DNA of 64,000 bases from CAYNXB01 sp964401045 (GTDB taxonomy: Bacteria; Pseudomonadota; Alphaproteobacteria; Sphingomonadales; Sphingomonadaceae), in the NCBI GenBank assembly GCA_964401045.1, contig CAYNXB010000008.1:1-64000 (forward strand). Direction: 5' to 3'. Every line of letters starts with the position of its first letter. The stretch's first letter is position 1. Under the pieces are notes generated by a model, which ran no database searches, was not told the origin of the DNA, and worked only from the letters and a program-made list of their open reading frames with translations. Positions 43,814-53,438 of this stretch are shown here, in pieces. The position numbers and the translations under genes are program-made.

Positions 43814-44368
43814 ATGAACCGTCTCGCGTCGCCCGCACAGTTGAGGGCCAGCCTGTTGCGCTGGGCGCTGGTGCTCGTGCCGGCGGTGCTGCTGCTGGGG
43901 TTCGTCTCGGGGCAGGTTGCCGGCAGCGGACCTGACAACCTCTGGTTCGCGGTGCTCGAGAAGCCTTCGATCTACCCGCCGCCCGCAGCCTTCGGCATCG
44001 TCTGGGCGATTCTCTATGTGCTGATGGGCTATGCGGCGGCGATGATCGCTTCGGCGTGGGGCGCGCGCGGGAGGCCGGTCGCGTTGGTAATGTTCGCGAT
44101 CCAGCTTGCGCTCAATCTCGCGTGGTCGCCGGTGTTCTTCGGACTGCACCGGATCGCCGCGGCGTTGTGGGTGATCGTGGCACTCGATTTCGCGGTTCTG
44201 GTGACGATTGTACTGTTCTGGCGCGTGCGGCGGATCGCCGGCGTGCTGCTTCTGCCCTACCTCGCATGGACCCTTTTCGCGACCGCGCTCACCTGGCAGT
44301 TTCTCGCGCTCAATCCTTATGCGGACGGCGTCGAAGTCAGTGGCGCGGTGGAGCGGATTGAATTGTAG
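43814..44368 (+). CDS. tspO: TspO/MBR family membrane protein
   Basis: 184 residues with five predicted membrane helices. WFAVLEKPSIYPPPAAFGIVW, YVLMGYAAAMIASAW and LALNLAWSPVFFGLHR are the TspO signature (Trp-Pro-rich loop and tryptophan-proline helix junctions). TspO proteins bind porphyrins and act in tetrapyrrole and stress responses in alphaproteobacteria. Start ATG 43814. The N-terminal 35 residues are longer than in the usual 160-residue proteins. Confidence 0.85.
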   Translation: MNRLASPAQLRASLLRWALVLVPAVLLLGFVSGQVAGSGPDNLWFAVLEKPSIYPPPAAFGIVWAILYVLMGYAAAMIASAWGARGRPVALVMFAIQLALNLAWSPVFFGLHRIAAALWVIVALDFAVLVTIVLFWRVRRIAGVLLLPYLAWTLFATALTWQFLALNPYADGVEVSGAVERIEL

Positions 44369-44392
44369 CGCGCGCGGGTCCACAGAGCCGCC

Positions 44393-44641
44393 ATGCAAAG
44401 CGACAACCCCCGCATCGCCGATTTTGTCAAAATGGTGAACGCCGCAGCCGGCACTTTCGCCGGCATGACCCGCGAGATGCGCGAAGCCGCACGCGATCGC
44501 GCCAAGGAGGCGTTCGGCGGGCTCGACTTCGTCAGCCGCGAGGAGTTCGACGCGGTCAAGGCGATGGCCGCCAAGGCGCGCGAAGAGAACGACAAGCTTG
44601 CCGAGCGGATCGCGGCGCTGGAAGCCAGGCAGAAAAAGTAA
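44393..44641 (+). CDS. ubiK: UbiK-like accessory factor (BMFP/YqiC family)
   Basis: 82 residues. IADFVKMVNAAAGTFAGMTREMREAARDRAKEAF (in parts) followed by a C-terminal coiled coil (VKAMAAKAREENDKLAERIAALEARQ) is the membrane-fusogenic/UbiK layout. UbiK assists ubiquinone synthesis. 24 bases after tspO and 47 before DUF1993. Confidence 0.75.
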   Translation: MQSDNPRIADFVKMVNAAAGTFAGMTREMREAARDRAKEAFGGLDFVSREEFDAVKAMAAKAREENDKLAERIAALEARQKK

Positions 44642-44688
44642 GCACGTTTCCCGCGCAGTTTCCACCGTACCTTTCGGAGAAGCGACCG

Positions 44689-45201
44689 ATGCCGTTTGAC
44701 ATCTATCACGCCTCGGCGCCGGTGTTCGTCACCGCGCTTGCCAATATGAAATCGTGGCTCGATCTGCCCGCCGCCGTCGCGGCGGAGGGGGAGCTGTTCG
44801 AAGCGCGCCTGGTTGAAGACATGAAGCCGCTCCCGGCACAGTACCAGTTCGCCTCCGACAGCGCGAAGAATGCCATCGCGCGCCTTGCGGGGGTCGATGC
44901 GCCGGCAATGCCCGATACCGAGGCCAGTTTCGCCGAGCTGCGGGAGCGCTGTGACAAGACTATCGCGTTCATCGAAAGCGTCGGCCCGCAAGCGCTCGAA
45001 ACCAGCGCCACGCGCGAAGTGGTGATGAAATTCCCCAACGGCACGGGCTATCGTTTCTCGGGTGAGGATTATCTCACCCGCTTCGCGCTGCCGAATTTCT
45101 ATTTTCACGTGACGATGGCTTACGCGATCCTGCGCGCCCGGGGCGTTCCCCTCGGCAAGCCAGACTTCCTTCGCCACCTCGGGCCGCCGGTCGAGCTCTA
45201 A
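44689..45201 (+). CDS. DUF1993 protein
   Basis: 170 residues. FDIYHASAPVFVTALANMKS, FASDSAKNAIARLAGVDAP and YLTRFALPNFYFHVTMAYAI fit DUF1993 (a DinB-like four-helix family); FYFHVTMAYAILR holds a His typical of the fold's metal site. Function unknown. Start ATG 44689. Confidence 0.75.
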   Translation: MPFDIYHASAPVFVTALANMKSWLDLPAAVAAEGELFEARLVEDMKPLPAQYQFASDSAKNAIARLAGVDAPAMPDTEASFAELRERCDKTIAFIESVGPQALETSATREVVMKFPNGTGYRFSGEDYLTRFALPNFYFHVTMAYAILRARGVPLGKPDFLRHLGPPVEL

Positions 45202-45272
45202 ACGCCATTTTCAGGTACAGGCGCTCGCATCGCGCCTTTGCGCCCTTGCGTGAGCCCAACTAAGCGTCGCCG

Positions 45273-45875
45273 ATGCACGTTCGTGCCCCCGCCATCCTGC
45301 TCGCCGTCCGCTCGCACGGGGAAACTGCGAGCATCGCACGGCTACTCACGGAGGAATTCGGTGTCGTCGCCTGCTATGTCGCCGGCGGACGGGGCAGGCG
45401 GCTGCGGCCGGTGACGATTCCCGGCAACCTCGTCGACCTCCAGCTTTCCGCGCGTTCGGACAGTCAGTTGCCGTTCGCCAAGCTGGAGCTGCTCGCCAGC
45501 CGCGGCCCATGGCTCGGGGAGCCGTTGGCGGCCGCGGCGATCGGCTGGGCCACCGCGCTCACCGCCACCGCCTTGCCCGAGCGCAATCCCTATCGGGCGC
45601 TCTATCAGGCGCTGGCCGCGCTGCTCGATGCGATCTGCCACGCCCCGTCCGCGCGTGGCTGGGCGCGCGCCTTGCTCGGCTACGAGACGCTGTTGCTGCG
45701 TGAGCTTGGGTACGGCGGGTCGCCGCCCCAGGCCGCAGACGACCTGCCGGCTGTGCTTGCCGCGCTCGATCGGCTCGCGGGCCCCCTCGACCACTACCTG
45801 CTTGCCGACCGCCGGGGAGACGTTATGGCGGCGCGCGCCCGGCTTCGGGACCTTTTGGGACGGATGGATTCATGA
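45273..45875 (+). CDS. recO: DNA repair protein RecO
   Basis: 200 residues. An N-terminal OB fold ([40 protein letters not shown]) and a helical C-terminal part ([19 protein letters not shown]) match RecO, which loads RecA with RecR in RecF-pathway repair. Slightly shorter than E. coli RecO (about 240) and lacking the zinc site, as in other alphaproteobacteria. Its stop overlaps the leuB start. Confidence 0.85.
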   Translation: MHVRAPAILLAVRSHGETASIARLLTEEFGVVACYVAGGRGRRLRPVTIPGNLVDLQLSARSDSQLPFAKLELLASRGPWLGEPLAAAAIGWATALTATALPERNPYRALYQALAALLDAICHAPSARGWARALLGYETLLLRELGYGGSPPQAADDLPAVLAALDRLAGPLDHYLLADRRGDVMAARARLRDLLGRMDS

Positions 45876-46927
45876 AAATTGCAGTGCTTCCTGGTGACGG
45901 TATCGGCCCCGAAATCACAGTCGAGGCCTGCAAGGTGCTCGACGCGCTGGGGCTCGATCTGACGACGGAAGAGGCCGATATCGGCGGCATCGCCTATCAT
46001 CGCCACGGCCATCCACTTCCTCCGGAAACGCTCGCGCTGACGAAAGCCGCGGACGCGATCCTGTTCGGCGCGGTCGGCGATCCGGCGTGCGACGCTCTCG
46101 AGCGCCACCTGCGCCCAGAGCAGGCGATCCTCGGTCTGCGCTCGGCGCTTGGCCTGTTCGCCAACCTGCGGCCCGCCAAGGTATTTTCGGGACTCGAGGG
46201 CTTCTCCGCGCTCAAGCCCGAAATCGCCGCCACCATCGACCTGCTGATCGTGCGCGAGCTCAACGGAGACGTCTATTTCGGCGAGAAGGCGATCCGCACG
46301 CTCGACGACGGACGCCGCCAAGGTTTCGACCTGATGTCCTATGCCGAGGACGAGGTGCGCCGCATCGCGCACGTCGCGTTCCGCGCGGCGCAAGGGCGGG
46401 GCAAGCGCCTCACCAGCGTCGACAAGGCCAACGTGCTCGAAACCAGCCAGCTGTGGCGCGACGTGGTGATCGAGGTTTCGGCCGAGTATCCGGACGTGAT
46501 CCTCGATCACTTGTACGTCGACAACGCCGCGATGCAGCTGGTGCGCGATCCCGGCCAGTTCGATACCGTGGTCACCGGCAACTTGTTCGGCGACATCCTC
46601 TCCGATCTGGCGAGCATGTGCGTTGGTTCGATCGGCCTGCTCGCCAGCGCCTCGCTCGGCGCGGAGCGAAGTGCGTTCGGCACCAAGGGGCTTTACGAGC
46701 CGATCCACGGCAGCGCGCCCGACATCGCCGGCCAGAACAAGGCCAACCCGATGGCGATGATCCTCTCGGCGGCGATGATGCTGCGCCACTCGTTCGGCCG
46801 TGAGGCCGAAGCGGTGCGGATCGAAGCGGCGGTGGCGAAGACGCTGGCCGATGGCATCCGCGGGGCGGACCTGGGCGGTACCGTCGGCACGTCCGAGATC
46901 GGCGACGCGGTGCTGGCGCGGCTGTGA
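45872..46927 (+). CDS. leuB: 3-isopropylmalate dehydrogenase LeuB
   Basis: 351 residues. [42 protein letters not shown], the R-rich substrate site in [15 protein letters not shown], and [20 protein letters not shown] with the NAD site are LeuB signatures. It oxidises and decarboxylates 3-isopropylmalate in leucine synthesis. ATG at 45872 overlaps the recO stop (ATGA); the glycosyltransferase start overlaps its stop (GTGA). Confidence 0.95.
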   Translation: MKIAVLPGDGIGPEITVEACKVLDALGLDLTTEEADIGGIAYHRHGHPLPPETLALTKAADAILFGAVGDPACDALERHLRPEQAILGLRSALGLFANLRPAKVFSGLEGFSALKPEIAATIDLLIVRELNGDVYFGEKAIRTLDDGRRQGFDLMSYAEDEVRRIAHVAFRAAQGRGKRLTSVDKANVLETSQLWRDVVIEVSAEYPDVILDHLYVDNAAMQLVRDPGQFDTVVTGNLFGDILSDLASMCVGSIGLLASASLGAERSAFGTKGLYEPIHGSAPDIAGQNKANPMAMILSAAMMLRHSFGREAEAVRIEAAVAKTLADGIRGADLGGTVGTSEIGDAVLARL

Positions 46928-48042
46928 CGCTCGAACTCGCCGTCGTTCTTCCGACCCGCAACGAGCGGGGCAACATCGCACGGATGGTCGCGCGGCTGGA
47001 AAGTGTGCTCGGCCAGGGCGGCTGGGAAGCGATCTTCGTCGACGATGACAGCCCGGACGGGACCGCCGACGAGATCCGCCGAATCGGCGCGAACGATCCG
47101 CGCGTGCGGGTGATCCAGCGCATCGGCCGCCGCGGCCTCGCGAGCGCGGCGATCGAGGGTATGTGCGCTACGGCCGCGCCGGTCGTCGCGGTGATGGATG
47201 CCGATCACCAGCACGATCCGGCGTTGCTGCCGATGATGCTCGAAGCGATCCGCTCGGGCGAATACGATCTCGCCTATGCTTCGCGGTTCGCCGAGGGGGG
47301 GAGCGCGGCAGGCCTTTCGAGCGAGGCCCGCGAGAAGGGCTCGCGGCTCGCCAACTCGCTTGCGCGCAAGGTCACCGGGGTAACGCTGAGCGATCCGATG
47401 AGCGGTTATTTCATGCTTCGGGCCGACGCGTTGCGGAAGGACGCGCACCGCCTCTCGGGGATCGGATTCAAGATCCTGCTCGATATCCTCGCCACTTCGG
47501 AGGTGCCGATGCGGGTGAAGGAATTCCCGCTCGAATTCGCCGCGCGGGCCGAGGGTGAGAGCAAGCTCGATCGCACCGTGGTGTTCGAATTCCTTGTCGG
47601 GCTCTACGACAAGTGGCTCGGGCAGATCATCCCCACGCGCTTCGCGCTGTTCGGCACGATCGGCGCGGCAGGCGTGGTGGTCCACATGACGGTGCTGTCG
47701 GCTTTCCTGGCGGCATTCGGCAGCGGTGCGCGCGAACAGCTCATCACCGACTTCGAGATCGGCCAGACGATCGCCGCCGTGGTCGCGATGACGTTCAACT
47801 TCGTGCTCAACAATTTCCTCACTTATGCCGACAAGCGCCTGACCGGGTTCACGAATCTCCTGCGTGGTTGGCTTAAGTTCGCGCTCACCTGCTCGGTCGG
47901 GCTGCTCGCCAACATCGGTGTCGCGGCGGTGCTGGTGCGGATGGGGTTCCACGAATACCCGGCCGCGCTTTGCGGGATCGTGATCGGCGCGGTATGGAAC
48001 TATGCGCTCTCCAGCAGGTTCGTGTGGGGGCGCTACGGTTAG
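46924..48042 (+). CDS. GT2 glycosyltransferase (dolichol-phosphate-mannose synthase type) fused to GtrA
   Basis: 372 residues. The GT2 domain (about 1-225) has [51 protein letters not shown] (the DxD-type metal motif DAD) and [11 protein letters not shown] GtrA membrane domain follows with about four helices (about 240-370: [40 protein letters not shown]). It should transfer a sugar to undecaprenyl phosphate and help flip the product. The GTG start at 46924 overlaps the leuB stop. A PMT enzyme that could use such a sugar lipid is encoded at 48249-49523. Confidence 0.88.
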   Translation: MTLELAVVLPTRNERGNIARMVARLESVLGQGGWEAIFVDDDSPDGTADEIRRIGANDPRVRVIQRIGRRGLASAAIEGMCATAAPVVAVMDADHQHDPALLPMMLEAIRSGEYDLAYASRFAEGGSAAGLSSEAREKGSRLANSLARKVTGVTLSDPMSGYFMLRADALRKDAHRLSGIGFKILLDILATSEVPMRVKEFPLEFAARAEGESKLDRTVVFEFLVGLYDKWLGQIIPTRFALFGTIGAAGVVVHMTVLSAFLAAFGSGAREQLITDFEIGQTIAAVVAMTFNFVLNNFLTYADKRLTGFTNLLRGWLKFALTCSVGLLANIGVAAVLVRMGFHEYPAALCGIVIGAVWNYALSSRFVWGRYG

Positions 48043-48065
48043 GGGCGCGGGCAAGGGAGTTAGCG

Positions 48066-48248
48066 ATGAGCTTCATTCTCGGGATCGTTATTCTCGCACT
48101 CGACATCTGGGCACTAATGAACGTGTGGCAGAGCGGCACTTCCGACGGGGCCAAGATCGGCTGGACCATCGGCGTGATCATCTTTCCGGTGCTCGGCTTT
48201 CTGGTGTGGATTCTGGCCGGGCCGAAGCAGGCGCGCATCAGCGGCTAA
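48066..48248 (+). CDS. Small two-helix membrane protein, PLDc_N domain
   Basis: 60 residues from ATG 48066 with GGGAG upstream. MSFILGIVILALDIWALMNV and IGWTIGVIIFPVLGFLVWIL are two membrane helices separated by WQSGTSDGAK; the pattern is the PLDc_N domain (small integral membrane proteins also found at the N-terminus of cardiolipin synthases). Function as an independent protein unknown. Its end abuts the convergent PMT gene. Confidence 0.75.
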   Translation: MSFILGIVILALDIWALMNVWQSGTSDGAKIGWTIGVIIFPVLGFLVWILAGPKQARISG

Positions 48249-49523
48249 TCAGCGCCACCCGGCGTACCACATCCATTTCTCGAATGCTTGCGGCCCGTCG
48301 AGCGGGGCGGCACTGAGGATCGGGTAGAACCACGCGAACATCGCGACCGAGATGGCCAGCGCCGCCAGCGGCACGACGCGCGAGCTGCGCTTCCAGAACT
48401 CGTCGAGCGCAAGCGCCAGCGCCGCCATCAGGAAGCAACTCGGCAGGAAGTAGTGGTAGTAGAACTGCACCGATTTCTCGGCGATGATCCAGAAGCCCAG
48501 GCTCGCGAAATAGAGCGCGAATACCGCTAGCGCGTCCCACCGCCGCCGCATCACACCGGCCCACGCGCACCACGCCAGCGCAATCAGGCCGACCAGCATC
48601 GAGAATGGATTACCGACCAGCAGCGCGCCGCGCTGCGCCCCGTCCACGTTCTCGTAGAGATACCAGATCGCCCGGGTGTTCCCGACCCATTGGGTCCATG
48701 TGCTCTGGTAGGGATGGTGCTTCAGCGTCTGCATCTGCAGCGACAGCATGTCCTTGTGATAGGCAATCAGCCCTTCGTCGCCGAGCGGCCGTTCGGCGTA
48801 GAAGTAGGCCGGCAGGAACGTCAGCGCATAGGCGACGAGCGGCACCAGCCCGAGCCATAGAGCTGCCTCCTGTAACCCGATGCCGGGGACCGGCGCGCCG
48901 CGCGTGGCGAACAGGAAGTTGCCACGTGCCGAGTGGATGCGAAAGGCGAGGAATGCCAGGCCCGGAAGCATCGCGACCGGGATGGCGTTCCATTTCGCGC
49001 CCATCGCGAAGCCGAACGCGATGCCGGCCAGCGCCAGCGGCAGCCGCGCCTTCTCCGGCTCACGCACCGCCGCCGCGCACAGCCACAGCGCGACCATCGC
49101 GAAGCTGACCATGAATATGTCGAGCATCGCGATGCGCGACTGGATGAACAGCGGGATCGCCGTGGCGACGAGGATGCCCCCAGCGATCGTGGCGAAACGG
49201 GACAGGCTGGTGAACCACATCGCCCGCATGAACGCGAACAATGCCAGGGTGCCGAACAGCGCCGGGAAGATGCGCCAGCCAAACGGCCGATCCCCGAAAA
49301 TCGCGATTCCCGCCGCGATCAGCTCCTTGCCGACCAGCGGATGCTCGCGATTGAGCGGGTGCTGAAGGGCGAGCATCGCGCGGGCGGCGGGCAGGTAATG
49401 CACCTCGTCGAAGAACGGCTTCGAAGGGATCGTCAGCCGCACCAGCACCAGCAGCAGGAACGCGAACGCCACCACCGCGGTCCACCCGAACGGGTCCTTC
49501 TGATGTTCGGGGGGCACGGTCAT
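48249..49523 (-). CDS. PMT-family membrane glycosyltransferase
   Basis: 424 residues from ATG 49523; the frame extends to 49616 but MTVPPEHQKDPFGWTAVVAF is the proper start. KPFFDEVHYLPAARAMLAL, with the DE catalytic pair in the first periplasmic loop, and LNREHPLVGKELIAAGIAIF define the protein mannosyltransferase (GT39/PMT_2) fold; about ten membrane helices follow. The donor would be a polyprenyl-phosphate sugar, plausibly made by the GT2-GtrA protein next door. Whether it acts on proteins or on lipid A is not visible. Confidence 0.85.
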   Translation of the reverse strand: MTVPPEHQKDPFGWTAVVAFAFLLLVLVRLTIPSKPFFDEVHYLPAARAMLALQHPLNREHPLVGKELIAAGIAIFGDRPFGWRIFPALFGTLALFAFMRAMWFTSLSRFATIAGGILVATAIPLFIQSRIAMLDIFMVSFAMVALWLCAAAVREPEKARLPLALAGIAFGFAMGAKWNAIPVAMLPGLAFLAFRIHSARGNFLFATRGAPVPGIGLQEAALWLGLVPLVAYALTFLPAYFYAERPLGDEGLIAYHKDMLSLQMQTLKHHPYQSTWTQWVGNTRAIWYLYENVDGAQRGALLVGNPFSMLVGLIALAWCAWAGVMRRRWDALAVFALYFASLGFWIIAEKSVQFYYHYFLPSCFLMAALALALDEFWKRSSRVVPLAALAISVAMFAWFYPILSAAPLDGPQAFEKWMWYAGWR

Positions 49524-49605
49524 CTGACGCGACGATTTACCAGTCGCGCGCGCGCAAGCAAGCTGCGGCTTGCTCCTCGCGCGTGCTGCGAGTAGCGCCC
49601 GCCCC

Positions 49606-50814
49606 ATGAAGCGCACGACTGGTCAGGACCGTTCGATCACCCGCAAGTGGCGGCCCGCCACGCAAGCCGTCCGCGCCGGCACCTGGCGCAGTGAGCAGGG
49701 TGAGACGAGCGAGGCGCTGTTCTTCAACTCGGGCTATACTTACGACACGGCCGGAACAGCCGCCGCCCGCTTTGCCGGCCAAGAGCCGGGCATGACTTAT
49801 TCGCGCACGCAGAATCCCACCGTCCAGATGCTCGAGGAGCGCATCGCGATGATGGAGGGGGCAGAGGCGTGCCGAGTGCAAGCGAGCGGAATGGCGGCGA
49901 TGACCGCCTCGATGCTTTCCCAGCTCTCTGCCGGGGACCATATGGTCATCGCGCAGGCCGCATTTGGACCGACCCGCTGGGTCACGGACAATCTCCTGCC
50001 GCGCTTCGGCATCGCCGTGACTCCGATCGACGGGCGGGACCTCGATGCGTGGAAGGCCGCGATCAGGCCCAACACCAAGGTGTTCTTCTTCGAAACGCCC
50101 GCCAATCCGACGATGGACCTGGTCGACATCGCTGCGGTCTGCGCGCTGGCGCGTGAAAACGGCATCGTCAGCGTGGTCGATAATGCCTTCGCCACCGCCG
50201 CGTTGCAACGCCCCCTCGATCTCGGCGCGGATGTGGTCGCCTACGCCGCGACCAAGCTGATGGATGGCCAGGGCAGGGTGTTGGCCGGTGCCGTGTGCGG
50301 TTCCAAGAAGTTCATCGACGAGGTGCTGTTGCCGTTCCAGCGCAACACCGGGCCGATCCTCTCTCCGTTCAACGCCTGGGTGGTGATCAAGGGGCTGGAG
50401 ACGCTCGATCTGAGAGCCCACCGGCAGGCGGACAATGCGCTGGAAGTCGCTCGCTTCCTCGAAGCAAGGGTGGCGCGCGTGCTCCACCCCGGGCTGCCGA
50501 GCCATCCGCAGCACGCTCTCGCGCAACGGCAGATGGTCAAAGCCGGGTCGATCTTCGCGTTCGAGATCGACGGTGGCCGTGAGAAAGCCCACGCGATTCT
50601 CGACGCGCTGGAGCTGATCGATATCTCCAACAATATCGGCGATGCGAAGTCGCTGATGACGCACCCGTCATCGACCACCCATTCGAGCCTCTCCGAAGAC
50701 GTCCGGCAGGCGATGGGCGTGGGGCAGGGGATGCTCCGCCTCAGCGTCGGGCTGGAAGATCCGGCCGATTTGATCGAAGATCTCGACCAGGCGTTAACAA
50801 AAGTCAGCCTTTGA
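49606..50814 (+). CDS. metZ: O-succinylhomoserine sulfhydrylase MetZ
   Basis: 402 residues from ATG 49606. Cys/Met-metabolism PLP enzyme: TYSRTQNPTVQMLEERIAMM, ETPANPTMDLVDIAAVC, VVDNAFATAALQRPLDLGAD and the PLP-Lys in YAATKLMDGQGRVLAG. SSTTHSSLSEDVRQAMGV and the C-terminal RLSVGLEDPADLIEDL match MetZ, which makes homocysteine from O-succinylhomoserine and sulfide. Divergent from the PMT gene (82 bases apart). Confidence 0.9.
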   Translation: MKRTTGQDRSITRKWRPATQAVRAGTWRSEQGETSEALFFNSGYTYDTAGTAAARFAGQEPGMTYSRTQNPTVQMLEERIAMMEGAEACRVQASGMAAMTASMLSQLSAGDHMVIAQAAFGPTRWVTDNLLPRFGIAVTPIDGRDLDAWKAAIRPNTKVFFFETPANPTMDLVDIAAVCALARENGIVSVVDNAFATAALQRPLDLGADVVAYAATKLMDGQGRVLAGAVCGSKKFIDEVLLPFQRNTGPILSPFNAWVVIKGLETLDLRAHRQADNALEVARFLEARVARVLHPGLPSHPQHALAQRQMVKAGSIFAFEIDGGREKAHAILDALELIDISNNIGDAKSLMTHPSSTTHSSLSEDVRQAMGVGQGMLRLSVGLEDPADLIEDLDQALTKVSL

Positions 50815-50914
50815 TTTCAGCCTGCTAGGCGAATTGATTCGCTATTCGGGCGTATCGTCGCTAGCGGCGCGCGATGAAATCCGCTGTCATTTTGCGTCAG
50901 AGGGGAAGGAGCTA

Positions 50915-52261
50915 ATGCAGGCGCAGGACTTCTTCACTGCGCTGGTCGAGTCCGCGGACGTCGGGATCGTCGCCAAGGACCTCGACGGCGTGGTCATCAC
51001 CTGGAATCCCGCTGCCGAACGGCTGTTCGGCTATAGCTCCGCGGAGATGGTCGGCCAGTCGATTCGCCGCCTGCTACCGCCCGACCGCCAGAACGAGGAG
51101 GACGAGATCCTCGCCCGCATCCGTGCCGGGGAGCGGATCGACCAGTTCTTCACGCGGCGTCTGCGCAAGGACGGGCAGTTGCTCGATGTGCAGGTGTCGA
51201 TCTCCCCGGTCCGCGATGCCGCGGGAACGATCGTCGGCGCGAGCAAAATCGCGCGCGACGCCAGTGCGCTGGTCGAGGCGCGGCGCAAGCTGGAGGAAAG
51301 CGAGCGCCGCTTCCGCCAGATGGCCGACAACATCTCGCAGCTTGCCTGGATCACCGATGCGCAGGGCAAGTTCGTATGGGTCAACCAGCGGTTCGAGGAG
51401 TTCTCCGGCTATACCGTCGAAGACATGCTCGAAGGCGTGCGCGACAAGCTCGTCCATCCCGATCACGTCGATCAGGTTTACGCAGAGTTCCGGCGCGCGA
51501 TCGGCGCGGGCGAGGATTACGAAGACCTGTTCCCGATGCGCTCCGTCGAAGGGGAGTATCGCTGGTTCCTGTCGCGGGCCCTGCCGATCCGCGATGCCGA
51601 GGGGAACATCTCCGAATGGTTCGGCACCAACACCGACGTGACCGAACAGCGCGAGAACTCGGAGCAGATCCGTCTGCTGCTGCACGAGGTCAACCATCGT
51701 TCGAAGAACATGCTCGCCACGGTCCAGGCGCTGGCGCGCAAGACCAGCTGCGAGGACGCGAGCTTCATCGAGCGGTTCGAGCGCCGCATCGCCGCGCTCG
51801 CCGTCAACCAGGATATTCTCGTACGGCGAGAGTGGCGCGAGGTCCCGCTGGAAGAGCTGGTGCGCCTGCAGTTGCGCTTCGTCGATCAGACCGACGATCA
51901 CTTGCGCATCGGGGGGCCGCCCTATTCGCTGTCGCCGCGTGCCGCTCAGATCATCGGCATGGCATTGCACGAGCTGGCGACCAATTCGCTCAAGTACGGC
52001 GCGCTGTCGTCCGACGAGGGCTCGGTCGAGATCGGCTGGAAGTGCAGCGAGGCCAAGTTCAAGATGTGGTGGCACGAGCGCGGCGGCCCGCCGGTTGCCG
52101 AGCCGCAGCGTTCGGGCTTCGGCACGATGCTGATCCGCGACGTGCCTCGTAGCTCGCTTGCAGCCTCTGTGACGATGAATTTCGAACCCGAAGGGCTCTG
52201 CTGGCAGATCGAGGCGCCGGCCGCTGCGCTCAGCGTGGAGCCGGAAATTCCGGTAGACTAG
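50915..52261 (+). CDS. PAS-PAS HWE/HisKA_2-type sensor histidine kinase
   Basis: 448 residues from ATG 50915, whose GGAAGGAG Shine-Dalgarno is strong; the frame runs from 50834. Two PAS domains lie at about 5-120 (MQAQDFFTALVESADVGIVA, NPAAERLFGYSSAEMVGQ) and 135-255 (MADNISQLAWITDAQGKFVW). The H-box LHEVNHRSKNMLATVQALAR has phospho-His261, followed by the HATPase region (GMALHELATNSLKYGALSSD) with the short N-box. HWE/HisKA_2-type kinases often act in light or general stress signalling in alphaproteobacteria. No membrane segment, no Cys typical of a LOV domain (NCRFLQ is absent), and no partner response regulator nearby. Confidence 0.88.
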   Translation: MQAQDFFTALVESADVGIVAKDLDGVVITWNPAAERLFGYSSAEMVGQSIRRLLPPDRQNEEDEILARIRAGERIDQFFTRRLRKDGQLLDVQVSISPVRDAAGTIVGASKIARDASALVEARRKLEESERRFRQMADNISQLAWITDAQGKFVWVNQRFEEFSGYTVEDMLEGVRDKLVHPDHVDQVYAEFRRAIGAGEDYEDLFPMRSVEGEYRWFLSRALPIRDAEGNISEWFGTNTDVTEQRENSEQIRLLLHEVNHRSKNMLATVQALARKTSCEDASFIERFERRIAALAVNQDILVRREWREVPLEELVRLQLRFVDQTDDHLRIGGPPYSLSPRAAQIIGMALHELATNSLKYGALSSDEGSVEIGWKCSEAKFKMWWHERGGPPVAEPQRSGFGTMLIRDVPRSSLAASVTMNFEPEGLCWQIEAPAAALSVEPEIPVD

Positions 52262-52342
52262 GGTAACTGCGCATAAGTCAGTACCCGCGCGGTTCAACGC
52301 GAAGGGCTTGTGGCGCAAGCGAATCCGGGTAGGCTCGCGGTC

Positions 52343-52753
52343 ATGCAAGACGTGATGAAGAGCCTGTTCCAGCACGCCGCGATGACGGACGGTCTCACCG
52401 TCCGCGTGGCGGTGAGCTTCATGCCCGAGCAGAGCCATGCTGCCGCCGGCAAGTGGTTCTGGGCCTATCACATCCGTATCGAAAACCACGCGGGGGAGAC
52501 GGTGCAGCTGCTCTCGCGCCACTGGCGAATCACCGATGCGCGCGGGATGGTCAACATCGTCGACGGCGAAGGAGTGGTGGGCGAGACGCCGGTGCTCCGG
52601 CCGGGCCAGTCGCACGATTACGTCTCGGGCTGCCCGCTGACCACGCCGCATGGTTCGATGGAAGGCCACTACACCTTCCGCCGCAGCGACGGCACGCTGT
52701 TCGAGGCGGCGATCCCGTTCTTCCCGCTGGCCGCGCCGGCCGAGGCTAACTGA
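52343..52753 (+). CDS. apaG: ApaG/CorD family protein
   Basis: 136 residues from ATG 52343; a GTG at 52310 or an ATG at 52355 are alternatives. VRVAVSFMPEQSHAAAGKWF, AYHIRIENHAGETVQLLSRH and the WRITDARG, GPVLxPGQ-like VLRPGQSHDYVSGCPL match ApaG, a fibronectin-like beta fold. Function in bacteria is unclear (linked to Co2+ tolerance in Salmonella). Follows the kinase by 82 bases. Confidence 0.9.
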   Translation: MQDVMKSLFQHAAMTDGLTVRVAVSFMPEQSHAAAGKWFWAYHIRIENHAGETVQLLSRHWRITDARGMVNIVDGEGVVGETPVLRPGQSHDYVSGCPLTTPHGSMEGHYTFRRSDGTLFEAAIPFFPLAAPAEAN

Positions 52754-52798
52754 GCCGCGGGGTCGACAAGCGGGGCCCCAATACCTAGCTTCCCGGGG

Positions 52799-53179
52799 GT
52801 GATAGCCCGCCTGCGCCCCCTGCGATCGCATCGCTTCCTCGTCTGGTCCTGGGCGATGCTGCTGGTGATCCTGATCTCGGCGGCGCCGGATGGCGGCGCG
52901 CCGGGCAGCCGCCCGATCGGTTCGGCGTTTGATCCGGCGACTTCCGCAGTGGCGGTCGCTCGAAAGAATCCCCGCGTCGCGGCGATGGCGCTGGCGGACG
53001 ATGAGCGGCCGCCTCCGCCGCTGGTGGGTGCAAGCGGCCTCGCCGCGCCGGCCCTGCCAACGATCGCTTCTCTCAACTATCCTGTGAGCCCGCCGCAGCG
53101 CGTTGCCCATTCGCGCGCGGCGGGCGATCCGCGCTCACTGACCCGCGCACACGGCGCACGCGCGCCGCCCGTCGCTTAA
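52799..53179 (+). CDS. Hypothetical protein with one membrane segment
   Basis: 126 residues from a GTG at 52799. One hydrophobic segment (FLVWSWAMLLVILISAAP, about 13-30) precedes a low-complexity Ala/Pro/Arg region with no recognisable domain. The start lies close behind a run of G's. It could be a real anchored protein, or an open frame due to high GC. Codon use does not exclude either. Supported only by its start context and placement. Confidence 0.35.
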   Translation: MIARLRPLRSHRFLVWSWAMLLVILISAAPDGGAPGSRPIGSAFDPATSAVAVARKNPRVAAMALADDERPPPPLVGASGLAAPALPTIASLNYPVSPPQRVAHSRAAGDPRSLTRAHGARAPPVA

Positions 53180-53272
53180 ATCCGATCCTGCCGCATCGAC
53201 GGCAGACATTCCTATCCGTCGCCGCGGCGCTCGCGACCGCGACGTTCGCGGTGCGGAACACGGAGAAGAATC

Positions 53273-53380
53273 ATGAAACGAGATCCTGGCAGGCCGCGCT
53301 GGTTCGCACCTGCAGTGCTCGTCTCGGCGGTTTCGGCGGGAGGGCTTCTCGGGCTCCTGTTCGCCCTGACTGTCGAATGA
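53273..53380 (+). CDS. 35-residue single-helix membrane protein
   Basis: MKRDPGRPRWFAPAVLVSAV and then SAGGLLGLLFALTVE, ending at TGA 53378-53380. GGAGAAG lies a few bases upstream of the ATG at 53273. A basic N-terminus followed by one hydrophobic segment (about 12-33) is a typical small inner-membrane protein. It sits 58 bases before the antiporter gene on the same strand and may be translated with it. Not recognised; might be a regulator or stabiliser of the transporter. Confidence 0.5.
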   Translation: MKRDPGRPRWFAPAVLVSAVSAGGLLGLLFALTVE

Positions 53381-53438
53381 CGAAACGAAGCGGGGCGCGG
53401 CAATGCGTCCGCGTCCCGCTCATTATCCGGAGTAGCGC

